Below, one piece after another: positions 19,833 through 27,540 of a stretch of 64,000 bases of DNA (position 1 is the first letter of the stretch; every line of letters starts with the position of its first letter). The DNA lies in the NCBI RefSeq assembly GCF_900117315.1, contig NZ_LT630337.1, forward strand, positions 2,737,601-2,801,600, in the 5' to 3' direction. Below the pieces are notes generated by a model that was given only the letters and a program-made list of their open reading frames with translations, searched no databases and was not told where the DNA came from. The stretch comes from Bacillus massilinigeriensis (GTDB lineage: Bacteria > Bacillota > Bacilli > Bacillales > Cytobacillaceae). The position numbers and the translations under genes were made by a program.

Positions 19833-20813
19833 ATTATTTTCTTTTTCTTCCCGCTCTTTTATCGCTTTTGCAATTTGTCCACCATGAAAGCGACCATTTT
19901 CAATAAATATTTCATTAGCATTATTACCTGCAGCAATGACACCAGCAATAAAAATACCTGGGACATTCGTCTCCATTGTATCCGGATTATAAATTGGTCT
20001 TCCTGTTTCTTGTTCCACCCCAACACCCATGGTCTTCAAGAAACTATGATCAGGATGATAACCAGTCATCGCAAACACAAAATCATTTTTTATCTCAATT
20101 TCTTTCTTTTCTTTTACATAAATGACTGTCTCTTCACGGATTTCTTTAATATTTGCATTAAATTCCATTTTGACTATTCCATTTCGAATCAGAGAGTCAA
20201 ACTCTGGTAAAATCCAAGGCTTAATGCTTGGAGAATACTCATTCCCCCTGTATATCACCGTTACTCTCGCTCCCGCTTTCACGAGCTCCAAGGTTGCATC
20301 AACACTTGAATTCTTTCCTCCAACAACCACTACATCTTTATTGAAATATGGATGAGCTTCCTTAAAATAATGGAATACCTTAGGTAAATCTTCACCGGGA
20401 ATATTCATATAATTTGGATGATCGTAATACCCTGTCGCTACAATCACATTTGGGGTAATATATTCATCCTTTTCGGTGATTACAATAAAATTCCCATCCT
20501 CCTGTTTTTCGACCGATAGGACCCTTTCAAATGCATTCACTCTTATGTCTTTTCTTTTTACAACCTCACGATAATAAACAAGTGCCTGGTTTCTTTTTGG
20601 CTTATACTCTTCCGTTACAAAGGGGACTTGTCCAATTTCAAGCTTTTCACTTGTACTGAAGAATGTTTGGTGAGTAGGGTAATGATAAATAGCATTAACG
20701 ACATTTCCTTTTTCAATGACCAATGGTTCTTTATTAATCTCCTTTAAAGAGATTGCTGCAGCTAAACCACATGGGCCACCCCCGATAATAATCGCATCTT
20801 CTTCTTTTTTCAT
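19830..20813 (-). CDS. ypdA: Bacilliredoxin (bacillithiol disulfide) reductase YpdA/Bdr
   Basis: YpdA is an FAD- and NADPH-dependent reductase of oxidised bacillithiol or bacilliredoxins. The 327-residue protein has two Rossmann motifs: GGGPCGLAAA at residues 11-20 for FAD, where the cysteine (C15) is the proposed active-site residue, and GGKNSSVDATLE near residue 170 for NADPH. The C-terminal FAD contact GIFIAGVIAAG is near residue 290. The ATG at 20813 has AAGGAG eight bases before it; the in-frame GTG at 20822 lies within that site. It follows gudB with an intervening hairpin element, as the ypdA-gudB neighbours do in B. subtilis. Confidence 0.93.
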   Translation of the reverse strand: MKKEEDAIIIGGGPCGLAAAISLKEINKEPLVIEKGNVVNAIYHYPTHQTFFSTSEKLEIGQVPFVTEEYKPKRNQALVYYREVVKRKDIRVNAFERVLSVEKQEDGNFIVITEKDEYITPNVIVATGYYDHPNYMNIPGEDLPKVFHYFKEAHPYFNKDVVVVGGKNSSVDATLELVKAGARVTVIYRGNEYSPSIKPWILPEFDSLIRNGIVKMEFNANIKEIREETVIYVKEKKEIEIKNDFVFAMTGYHPDHSFLKTMGVGVEQETGRPIYNPDTMETNVPGIFIAGVIAAGNNANEIFIENGRFHGGQIAKAIKEREEKENN

Positions 20814-20872
20814 GTTTTTCACTCCTTAAAAGGATGATATCTTAATAATAAGATAGGCTATCTCAAAAACGC

Positions 20873-20959
20873 AGGTGCCAAGCACCACACCACTCTATAT
20901 CCGGTTTCAATTCTTTCAAAAAAGAATCTAGATATAGAACTTTGTAATGCCAGGCACCT
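20873..20959 (-). repeat. Long imperfect hairpin with AGGTGCC/GGCACCT ends
   Basis: Three nested inverted repeats are seen: AGGTGCC (20873) with GGCACCT (20953-20959), TCTATATC with GATATAGA in the middle, and ATTCTTT with AAAGAAT near the loop. The element lies between gudB and ypdA and, in the minus-strand transcript, ends with GTTTTTG, so it could serve as the gudB terminator. The TGCCAGGC-type ends are shared with the ypfB terminator. Confidence 0.6.
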
Positions 20960-20967
20960 TTTAATTA

Positions 20968-22233
20968 TTATATCCAGCCGCGGAACCTTGAAGCTTCCGC
21001 CATTTTCCTTACACCAACCATATAGGCTGCTAAACGCATATCTACGCGACGAGTTTGTGCAGTTTCATAAATATTGTTAAATGATCTTACCATTACACGC
21101 TCTAATTTTTCATCTACTTCTTCTTCTGACCAATAATAGCCCTGATTGTTTTGAACCCACTCAAAATAGGAAACTGTGACACCACCTGCTGAGGCTAAAA
21201 CATCAGGTACTAATAAAATTCCTCTTTCAGTTAAGATTTTAGTAGCTTCTAATGTGGTTGGACCGTTAGCCGCTTCTACGACGATCTTTGCATTAATATT
21301 ATGAGCATTTTCTTCAGTTATTTGATTTTCAATGGCAGCCGGAACTAAAATATCGCATTCAAGCTCAAGTAGTTCTTTATTTGTTATTGTATTATTAAAT
21401 AGTTTAGTAACCGTGCCAAAGCTGTCTCTACGATCTAATAAGTAATCGATATCTAGTCCATCCTTATTATATAAAGCGCCATAAGCATCCGATATACCGA
21501 CAACCTTTGCTCCGGCATCATGCATAAATTTAGATAAGAAGCTGCCTGCATTCCCAAATCCTTGTACGATAACACGGGCGCCTTTCAATTCAATTCCTTT
21601 TCTTTTAGCTGCCTCACGAATACAAATGGTTACCCCTTTTGCCGTAGCTGATTCACGACCATGTGAGCCACCTAAAACTAGTGGTTTTCCTGTAATAAAA
21701 CCTGGTGAATTAAATTCATCAATTCGGCTATATTCATCCATCATCCATGCCATAATTTGTGAGTTTGTAAATACATCTGGAGCCGGAATATCTTTTGTTG
21801 GACCGACTATTTGGCTGATAGCTCTAACATATCCGCGACTTAATCTTTCTAATTCGCGAAATGACATATCACGTGGGTCACAGACGATACCACCCTTTCC
21901 TCCACCATACGGAAGATCAACGATTCCACATTTTAAACTCATCCATATTGAGAGCGCTTTAACTTCTTTTTCAGAAACGTTTGGATGAAATCTTATTCCA
22001 CCCTTAGTTGGTCCCACTGCATCATTATGCTGAGCACGATAGCCAGTAAAAATTTTTACCGAACCGTCATCCATTCTTACAGGGATTTTCACAGTCAACA
22101 TTCTTAATGGTTCCTTCAGCAATTCATATACCTCTTCAGGATAGCCTAATTTTTCTAATGCTTTATGAATAACAGTTTGAGTTGATATTAATACATCATG
22201 TTTTGTATTTTCAGTACCCTTTTCGGCCACCAT
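20968..22233 (-). CDS. gudB: NAD-specific glutamate dehydrogenase
   Basis: The enzyme deaminates glutamate to 2-oxoglutarate with NAD. The 421-residue protein has the substrate-binding lysines in KCGIVDLPYGGGKGG (about 105-120), the Rossmann motif GFGNAGS near residue 225 and VLASAGGVTVSYFEW near residue 355. The assignment to gudB rather than rocG comes from position next to ypdA and ypbH. The segment SEKEVKALSIW shows a single VKA, unlike the cryptic B. subtilis 168 allele, which carries a duplicated three-codon unit there, so this copy should be active. The ATG at 22233 has an AGGGGG ribosome binding site and a sigma-A promoter upstream. Confidence 0.95.
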   Translation of the reverse strand: MVAEKGTENTKHDVLISTQTVIHKALEKLGYPEEVYELLKEPLRMLTVKIPVRMDDGSVKIFTGYRAQHNDAVGPTKGGIRFHPNVSEKEVKALSIWMSLKCGIVDLPYGGGKGGIVCDPRDMSFRELERLSRGYVRAISQIVGPTKDIPAPDVFTNSQIMAWMMDEYSRIDEFNSPGFITGKPLVLGGSHGRESATAKGVTICIREAAKRKGIELKGARVIVQGFGNAGSFLSKFMHDAGAKVVGISDAYGALYNKDGLDIDYLLDRRDSFGTVTKLFNNTITNKELLELECDILVPAAIENQITEENAHNINAKIVVEAANGPTTLEATKILTERGILLVPDVLASAGGVTVSYFEWVQNNQGYYWSEEEVDEKLERVMVRSFNNIYETAQTRRVDMRLAAYMVGVRKMAEASRFRGWI

Positions 22234-22282
22234 TCGTTAACCCCCTAAAAATCACTTTTTCTAATGTGCCGTATCAGTCACA

Positions 22283-22310
22283 AGTATACACCTTTAATTA
22301 ATATATTCAA
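22283..22310 (-). promoter_or_regulatory. Probable sigma-A promoter of gudB
   Basis: On the minus strand TTGAAT (22305-22310) and TATACT (22283-22288) are separated by 16 bases, about 50 bases before the start codon. Confidence 0.55.
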
Positions 22311-22510
22311 GATGAAAGATACACTTTTTCACATTTCTTGAAGCAAAATGTAACCGCTACCATATAACGTATAAAGGCTTTTCCTCATTTTCATAGGAGC
22401 TAATGCAGCTTGTCTCATATATAAAATGGATGTATATTAAATCGGTTTTATACAAAAGATGAATCGGTCATAAATTCCCAAAATAATCCTCTTGATTACT
22501 TCATATATAA

Positions 22511-22530
22511 AGGCAAGCATTTGCTTGCCT
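22511..22530 (-). terminator. Terminator after ypbH
   Basis: A perfect 8-base stem, AGGCAAGC with GCTTGCCT, with a 4-base loop is followed by TTTATAT in the minus-strand transcript. It is 25 bases past the ypbH stop. Confidence 0.7.
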
Positions 22531-22555
22531 CCAGACTGTTATCTTCTATTTGTTA

Positions 22556-23131
22556 TTAACGAAAATGTTGAAGAATTTCTTTGACTGCTTGGTTTTCAAT
22601 GATCCGTTTGCCGTACTCCTCAATGTAATGGATACTAGAAAAGGAACATTGGCCATATTCTGCAAGAATGGCAGTAATATAATCAAGATCGTCGTTAAGT
22701 ACATCATTTATATAAAAATAATATGTTTGATTCATATGATATAAACTACCTTTCAAGTAACCAGCTGATTGTAACCTTTTGGAAAGCTGAATTACATCTT
22801 CAAAATCAATAAAGGAAAAGAGTAATTCTTCTCTTCCGTTAAACGAAACATGCATCTCAAGAAAGGGATCATTTAAATTTTCTTCCTCTTGGTCTTCAAT
22901 CGTTACAATCATAATCATTCCTTGAGCTTGGATGGAAAAGATTTCAACAGCAACTGAACCATGAAAATCTACCCCAAATTCCTCGTTTGCTTCCTCAAGC
23001 ATTTCATGAAATAATTGGTGCCATTTCAGAGAATCCTTCCATATATCCTCTTTAGTTAAACCCCTATCAGATAGATCATCTGTTGTTAAAAATATTTTTA
23101 TCTTATTATAGGTTAATCGTTCCAAGCGCAT
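22556..23131 (-). CDS. mecB: MecA paralogue YpbH, ClpC adaptor-like protein
   Basis: YpbH (MecB) is a paralogue of the ClpCP adaptor MecA; in B. subtilis it binds ClpC and affects competence and sporulation. The 191-residue protein begins MRLERLTYNKIKIFLTTDDLSDRGL, the MecA-type N-terminal domain, followed by a short acidic linker (about residues 85-95) and the C-terminal ClpC-binding domain, which carries LAEYGQCS near its end. Two adjacent ATGs occur; the second (23131) is seven bases from AGGAGG and matches the family N-terminus. Location between gudB and ypbG is as in B. subtilis. Confidence 0.88.
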   Translation of the reverse strand: MRLERLTYNKIKIFLTTDDLSDRGLTKEDIWKDSLKWHQLFHEMLEEANEEFGVDFHGSVAVEIFSIQAQGMIMIVTIEDQEEENLNDPFLEMHVSFNGREELLFSFIDFEDVIQLSKRLQSAGYLKGSLYHMNQTYYFYINDVLNDDLDYITAILAEYGQCSFSSIHYIEEYGKRIIENQAVKEILQHFR

Positions 23132-23246
23132 CATTATGCCTCCTGCCTTGAACAGAACTCTTGCTTTAGTGTATGAAGCATTTGTTAGTTGGTGATTCGA
23201 CTAGACTTGCCAAGGCACGGCTTATAATAAAAATTAGATAACTATT

Positions 23247-24002
23247 TTAAATTTCCTTCAAATTTTTTGTTAAAGTAATTAAATGAGTTTCGGCTTTTGC
23301 TCCAAGTCTTAATGGAAGCATCGTCGTCCCGTATCCATTACTGATAAGCAAAACCGTATCATTAATTTTTTCTATCCCACCTTTTTTAAAGGGACTGTAA
23401 CCCAAAATATGAATCTGTCCCCCATGGGTATGTCCACTTAAGATAAGCTGAATTTGCTGATCAGAATTTATTTTCTCGATAATTTTCGGATTGTGGCTTA
23501 CTAACACCTTAAACTTTATCTCTCCTGTATCTAATAGAGCTAGGTCTAGTCTGTCTCTTTCTTGACTAATATCATCAATCCCTAATAATGCAAAACGTTC
23601 TCCTAATTCCGATTCAAAGGTTGCAGATGTATTATCGAGAATCTTCACTCCGTGTTCTAAAAGTGTGGCATCAAGTAAGTGGTAATCTATTTCATAATCA
23701 TTATTTCCCCAAACGAAATATATTGGAGCTACCTTCTTTAATTTCGTAAGGTTTGTTCCAACATGGTCTAAGGAAACATTTTTTTCAAGCAGATCTCCGC
23801 CAATTATCACAATATCTGCCTTCCCTTTCACTTCATTAATAATCGAATCATCGATGATCCGCTTATGAATATCTGAAATAAAGAATAAATGTATCTGCCC
23901 GAAACTTCCTGGAAAATCGGAGAATTCTAAGGTGTGATAAACCACCCTATTCTCATAAGCTTCTTTATACATATAAACAAATACGCTGACCATAACAGCC
24001 AA
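23247..24002 (-). CDS. ypbG: Metallophosphoesterase YpbG
   Basis: This is a calcineurin-like phosphoesterase with an N-terminal membrane anchor. The metal-binding motifs appear in order: FISDIHKR near residue 41, GGDLLEKN near residue 68, GNNDYE near residue 99, SHNPK near residue 170 and the final GHTHGGQ near residue 190. The catalytic domain should face the outside or the membrane surface. The start is unusual. The listed TTG at 24002 has no ribosome binding site, whereas the frame stays open upstream through hydrophobic codons to an ATT at 24029, which lies nine bases after a clear GGAGG (24039-24043). A natural ATT start would complete the transmembrane segment. The substrate is unknown. 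Confidence 0.85.
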   Translation of the reverse strand: MAVMVSVFVYMYKEAYENRVVYHTLEFSDFPGSFGQIHLFFISDIHKRIIDDSIINEVKGKADIVIIGGDLLEKNVSLDHVGTNLTKLKKVAPIYFVWGNNDYEIDYHLLDATLLEHGVKILDNTSATFESELGERFALLGIDDISQERDRLDLALLDTGEIKFKVLVSHNPKIIEKINSDQQIQLILSGHTHGGQIHILGYSPFKKGGIEKINDTVLLISNGYGTTMLPLRLGAKAETHLITLTKNLKEI

Positions 24003-24123
24003 TATTATAATAATTAAAAAATATGTAATAAGCGTCAGCCTCCTTTATTATTTTCCCTTTTATAAATCAACTAATAAAATGACATTTCGAAAAAGAGGTC
24101 ATCAATTTTTCCTTGTTATTATG

Positions 24124-24155
24124 AAAATCCCTTCCAAACTCCTTGTCTGGAAGGG
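24124..24155 (-). terminator. Terminator after the CBS-ACT gene
   Basis: CCCTTCCA (24129-24136) pairs with TGGAAGGG (24148-24155) across an 11-base loop and is followed by ATTTT in the minus-strand transcript. Confidence 0.7.
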
Positions 24156-24165
24156 AAAGATTATA

Positions 24166-24801
24166 TTATTGGTCTTCATGAATATCTAGTACTCTAAATC
24201 CTGATTCCTCAAGCTTTTTAATAAATTTCTCGCTGTAGCCCTTCTTTTCGATTTTCATTACGATCCTTCTAACGAGCTTATCCGTTTCATCAAATGTGAC
24301 CAAAGAAATGATTTTGATTCGAAAATTATGAGCGATTTCAGATAAACGAGCAAGTCTTCCTTCCGTTTCAACCGATGTAAAGGTAATCCGTACACCTGGT
24401 CTATTTTTTCCAAAAACCGATTGGAATTGCTCCAGTACATCTGCTCGCGTTACGACTCCTAAAAACTTACGATTTTCTTCAACCACTGCCAACAGTGGAA
24501 AGTCCTTTAATTCAATTAAGGTTTCTTCGAATAATTCTTTCCCTAATAAGAATTTATTTTGATGGGATACGATTTCCTTGACTTGAGTTTGTTTTAAGAA
24601 AACCTCTTTTGGTTGATTCGATTTAAAATAATTTTCATATATATTGTATCTTGTCACAACCCCAATGTATTCGTCTTCCTTTAAAATAGGCATTCCGTCA
24701 ATCTTATTTTCCTCTAATTTCTCTAACGCAGCCTCCAACGTGTCCGTTTCTTGAACTGAAATCGTTAAATGCTTAGGAATCATAATACTCTTAACAAACA
24801 T
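24166..24801 (-). CDS. CBS-CBS-ACT domain protein (AcuB-like)
   Basis: This 211-residue protein has two CBS repeats (about residues 6-60 and 75-130; the motifs IDGMPILKEDEYIGVVTRYNI and FPLLAVVEENRKFLGVVTRADV mark their ends) and then an ACT-like domain (about 138-200). This is the architecture of AcuB, a protein of the B. subtilis acetoin utilisation locus. Here it is not beside acuA or acuC but lies between ypbG and the divergent cotJ operon, so I give no gene symbol. CBS pairs often bind adenosine nucleotides, so a nucleotide-sensing role is possible but unproven. The ATG at 24801 is preceded by GAGGTG. Confidence 0.82.
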   Translation of the reverse strand: MFVKSIMIPKHLTISVQETDTLEAALEKLEENKIDGMPILKEDEYIGVVTRYNIYENYFKSNQPKEVFLKQTQVKEIVSHQNKFLLGKELFEETLIELKDFPLLAVVEENRKFLGVVTRADVLEQFQSVFGKNRPGVRITFTSVETEGRLARLSEIAHNFRIKIISLVTFDETDKLVRRIVMKIEKKGYSEKFIKKLEESGFRVLDIHEDQ

Positions 24802-24880
24802 CGTCATCACCTCATGTAATTTGGCCTATGTATATATTTCCACAAATCCAGATTAATTTCCTCTTTTCACTTTATTATCA

Positions 24881-24909
24881 ACATAAAAATAGAATTCTTT
24901 TCATACAAT
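24881..24909 (+). promoter_or_regulatory. Probable sigma-E promoter of cotJABC
   Basis: A CATACAAT -10 (24902-24909) matches the sigma-E consensus, with an ACATAAA -35 (24881-24887) 14 bases upstream. The cotJ operon is sigma-E dependent in B. subtilis. The leader would be about 125 bases. Confidence 0.5.
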
Positions 24910-25041
24910 CAATTGATTAAGTGATACTTCTACTTATAGAGGGGGAGTCTTTTTCTCTTAAGTCTTTTATGATAGATAAAACTCTAGGATCTCTCTCTAA
25001 TGTGTGGCTTAATCAATAATAACATAAAAAGGAGGATATAC

Positions 25042-25272
25042 ATGTTCTCGCATCATAAAGCTTACTATCCTTTTGTAAGCCCGTTCGATCCCTGTCCCCC
25101 AATCAAAGTTAAAACCTACTCCACACCGCCTAATCTTTTTCTAGGATTTCAACCCCCAAACCTTCCACAATTTAGTCCAATGGAAGCACTTAGAGCTGGA
25201 ACCTTATGGAAGGTTTTTTATGATCCATACTTTGGTCCTAATGAAAGACCTAGGGAGGGTGGAAATCCATGA
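25042..25272 (+). CDS. cotJA: Spore coat protein CotJA
   Basis: CotJA is a small proline-rich polypeptide needed for assembly of CotJC into the coat. The 76-residue protein contains 12 prolines (for example FDPCPPIKVKTYSTPPNLF) and the family end MEALRAGTLWKVFYDPY. The ATG at 25042 is chosen because GGAGG ends seven bases before it; an ATG 14 codons upstream has no ribosome binding site. The stop overlaps the cotJB start (ATGA). The operon lies between the CBS-ACT gene and ypbF, where B. subtilis has no cotJ genes. Confidence 0.92.
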   Translation: MFSHHKAYYPFVSPFDPCPPIKVKTYSTPPNLFLGFQPPNLPQFSPMEALRAGTLWKVFYDPYFGPNERPREGGNP

Positions 25273-25529
25273 AACAGATGCCAAATGAGTTTTATCAATT
25301 AATGGAACAGCTTCAAGCAGTTGATTTTGTCTTAGTGGAACTAACCCTCTATTTAGATACCCATGACCAAGATGTGGAAGCGATTAATCAGTTTAATCAC
25401 TTTGCTAAGGAAAGAAGAAGGTTAAAAAAAATATTTGAAGAAAATTTTGGGCCATTATTGCAGTTCGGTAACAGCTTTTCCGGTACACCATGGAATTGGA
25501 ATGATCCTCCTTGGCCGTGGCAATTATGA
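25269..25529 (+). CDS. cotJB: Spore coat protein CotJB
   Basis: CotJB is the second product of the cotJ operon and is required with CotJA for CotJC incorporation. The 86-residue protein is mostly helical, with the DUF-type core LQAVDFVLVELTLYLDTHDQD (about 15-36) and a tryptophan- and proline-rich C-terminus (TPWNWNDPPWPWQL). The length is within one or two residues of the B. subtilis protein. The ATG overlaps the last codon of cotJA, so translation is coupled. Confidence 0.92.
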   Translation: MKQMPNEFYQLMEQLQAVDFVLVELTLYLDTHDQDVEAINQFNHFAKERRRLKKIFEENFGPLLQFGNSFSGTPWNWNDPPWPWQL

Positions 25530-25595
25530 TTGCCTGATTAGATCATAATCAAATAAAGGCAAGATTTACCTTTATTAAAGGAGGGAGAAATAGCA

Positions 25596-26165
25596 ATGTG
25601 GATTTATGAAAAGAAACTCCAATATCCAGTAAGAGTAAGTATATGCAATCCAATGCTAGCTAAATTTTTAATTGAGCAGTATGGTGGTGCCGATGGGGAA
25701 CTTGCTGCCGCACTTCGTTATTTAAATCAACGTTATACCATTCCAGATAAGGTTATTGGCTTACTGACAGATATTGGAACAGAGGAGTTTGCCCACCTCG
25801 AAATGATTGCCACCATGGTGTATAAGTTAACTAAGGACGCAACTCCAGAACAATTAAAGGCAGCTGGCCTAGGGGATCATTATGCTGACCACGATAAGGC
25901 ATTATTTTACCACAATGCCGCTGGCGTCCCTTGGACTGCTACTTACATTCAAGCTAAAGGCGACCCAATCGCAGACCTATATGAAGATATCGCTGCTGAA
26001 GAAAAGGCAAGAGCGACATACCAATGGCTCATTAACTTAAGTGACGATCCTGATTTAAACGATGGATTAAGATTCTTACGTGAGCGGGAAGTTGTCCATT
26101 CCCAAAGGTTTAGGGAAGCAGTTGAAATTCTAAAAGAAGAGCAGGGCAAAAAGCAATTTTTTTAG
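25596..26165 (+). CDS. cotJC: Spore coat protein CotJC, manganese catalase family
   Basis: CotJC is a ferritin-like protein of the manganese catalase family located in the inner coat. The 189-residue protein keeps the di-metal glutamates and histidines: GGADGELAAALRYL near residue 31, GTEEFAHLEMI near residue 61, DIAAEEKARATYQ near residue 129 and REVVHSQRF near residue 165. An AAGGAGGG ribosome binding site precedes the ATG. The gap from cotJB is 66 bases. Catalase activity is plausible from the ligands but was not shown by this sequence. Confidence 0.95.
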   Translation: MWIYEKKLQYPVRVSICNPMLAKFLIEQYGGADGELAAALRYLNQRYTIPDKVIGLLTDIGTEEFAHLEMIATMVYKLTKDATPEQLKAAGLGDHYADHDKALFYHNAAGVPWTATYIQAKGDPIADLYEDIAAEEKARATYQWLINLSDDPDLNDGLRFLREREVVHSQRFREAVEILKEEQGKKQFF

Positions 26166-26172
26166 AATTGCA

Positions 26173-26200
26173 GAAGCAGCTTTCTAGCTGCTTCTTATTT
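26173..26200 (+). terminator. Terminator after cotJC
   Basis: GAAGCAGC (26173-26180) pairs with GCTGCTTC (26187-26194) and is followed by TTATTT. It ends at the converging ypbF stop. Confidence 0.8.
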
Positions 26201-26653
26201 ACTTTCATAAAAGAGATTGATGTCATAATTATTTTTCATCATTTCAAAGACTTGATGGCGATTCTTCCATGCCTCTTCCTTTTTCCAAAGATCCTTACTC
26301 TTATCAACAATTTCTCTCCTTAAGTCATGAAATTCTTTTTCCGCCTTTTCTCGTTTCTGTTTTAATAGGTTCATTAAACCAAACAATCCAATGGTTAGAA
26401 TTAACATATATAGGTTTTTAGAGTTATCTACAAATGCAGAAAACATAGACCAGAAAGAATATGAATAAGGGAGTATAATTGAATAGTATAAGTAAAGCAA
26501 ATATATGAAGCTTGAGATGATCGTTAACCAAATAATGAAATTATGCCTAAATTTATATTTTTCAAATTTCCTTTTCTTGTCAACAACCTTTTGGAGCATC
26601 TGTTTTGTTGCAAGGTCCGTATTTTCATCAAGCATCATTATTGGTGTTTCCAA
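26195..26653 (-). CDS. ypbF: Membrane protein YpbF (DUF2663)
   Basis: This 152-residue protein has two predicted transmembrane segments (about 40-62 and 78-98) and a long charged C-terminal helix (KQKREKAEKEFHDLRREIVDKSKDLW) ending in KNNYDINLFYESK, which resembles YpbF of B. subtilis. The function is unknown. No ATG with a proper ribosome binding site exists at the N-terminus; a TTG at 26653 lies five bases after GGAGGG and is taken as the start. A farther upstream start would add residues without homology. In order it precedes ypbE, as in B. subtilis. Confidence 0.75.
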   Translation of the reverse strand: METPIMMLDENTDLATKQMLQKVVDKKRKFEKYKFRHNFIIWLTIISSFIYLLYLYYSIILPYSYSFWSMFSAFVDNSKNLYMLILTIGLFGLMNLLKQKREKAEKEFHDLRREIVDKSKDLWKKEEAWKNRHQVFEMMKNNYDINLFYESK

Positions 26654-26776
26654 ACGTATCCCTCCAAAAACGCAATAATAGTGGAAAGTGAAATAAACAC
26701 AACAATAATAAATCAACTACAACTAAATTTATGTGCTTGTCTTAAGGAATATGACAATATTGATACCTTTAACAAT

Positions 26777-26818
26777 AAAAATAGCCTATACCATTTAAAA
26801 CCTAAAATGGTATAAGCC
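26777..26818 (-). terminator. Terminator after ypbE
   Basis: A stem formed by 26784-26796 with 26805-26817, on the minus strand GGCTTATACCATTT...AAATGGTATAGGC, is followed by T residues. It begins 12 bases after the ypbE stop. Confidence 0.88.
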
Positions 26819-26829
26819 TTTATTGTTTA

Positions 26830-27540
26830 TTATTTGCTTATTGGGATTTGTAAAACTTGCCCTACTTGAATCTCTTCTCCCTGAATATGGTTTGCTGCCT
26901 TAATCTTCTCGATTCCTGACTGTGATTGATAATACTTCATCGCAATACTAAAAAGAGTTTCTTTTTTCTGGACTTTATGATAGACAATGGTTACGTTTTT
27001 TTCCTTTTCAACTTCGCGATTGTCTTCCTTCTTCGTTTCCTCTTTAACTACTTTTCCGTTACTAGTTTCTTCAGTCTCCTGTGAGGAAGCTGAATTTTTA
27101 TCATCGCCGGCCTGTTGATTTGTGTTTGTTGGTATGGAAGGTTCAATCAGATCTAATTCATCTTCATCAGATTCAGAATTGAAATTCGTATCATCAGAAG
27201 GTGATATTTCATCCTCCTCCACAGAATCACTTTCTATATCTACCGTTTCAAACTTACTATTATCAACACTAGCAGTCTTTGTTTTCCCATTATTTTGATT
27301 GTCCAGATATGTGTAAACACTAAAAATAGTAATAGGAAGGAGAATAAAGAACAAGACTAATAGACGAATAAGCGGGTATTTTATCTTAATCTTTGTCTTC
27401 TTTTTCCTATGTTTTTGTTTATGAGCTTCTGACCTAGAAGGCAATTGGTCTTTGATATGATTGCTTTGATCCTCTTTTTGCAGTACGACTCTTTGCCTTA
27501 ACCTTTCAGCTTGATCTCGATATGGATCTTCTTTATTCAT
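26830..27540 (-). CDS. ypbE: LysM-domain membrane protein YpbE
   Basis: This 236-residue protein has a charged N-terminal cytoplasmic part (about 1-45), one transmembrane segment (about 52-71, LIRLLVLFFILLPITIFSVY), an acidic and serine-rich linker (about 80-175) and a C-terminal LysM domain (about 187-235, HKVQKKETLFSIAMKYY). It should bind peptidoglycan outside the membrane. Architecture and place match B. subtilis YpbE; no enzymatic domain is visible. The ATG at 27540 has AAGGG seven bases upstream and overlaps the ypbD stop by eight bases, so ypbD and ypbE are probably in one operon with recQ and ypbB. Confidence 0.88.
   Translation of the reverse strand: MNKEDPYRDQAERLRQRVVLQKEDQSNHIKDQLPSRSEAHKQKHRKKKTKIKIKYPLIRLLVLFFILLPITIFSVYTYLDNQNNGKTKTASVDNSKFETVDIESDSVEEDEISPSDDTNFNSESDEDELDLIEPSIPTNTNQQAGDDKNSASSQETEETSNGKVVKEETKKEDNREVEKEKNVTIVYHKVQKKETLFSIAMKYYQSQSGIEKIKAANHIQGEEIQVGQVLQIPISK

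Larger units (their letters stand above)
22234..22555. other. Intergenic region between ypbH and gudB
   Basis: This 322-base region contains the gudB promoter (22283-22310) and a ypbH terminator (22511-22530). Nothing else coding or structured was recognised. Confidence 0.6.

Noticed and set aside
21626-21988. 120-codon open frame on the plus strand
   Set aside because: It is antisense to gudB, a highly conserved gene; no independent support.
21900-22000. Cryptic gudB-type triplet duplication
   Set aside because: The segment carries a single VKA as in active glutamate dehydrogenases, so no inactivating duplication is present.
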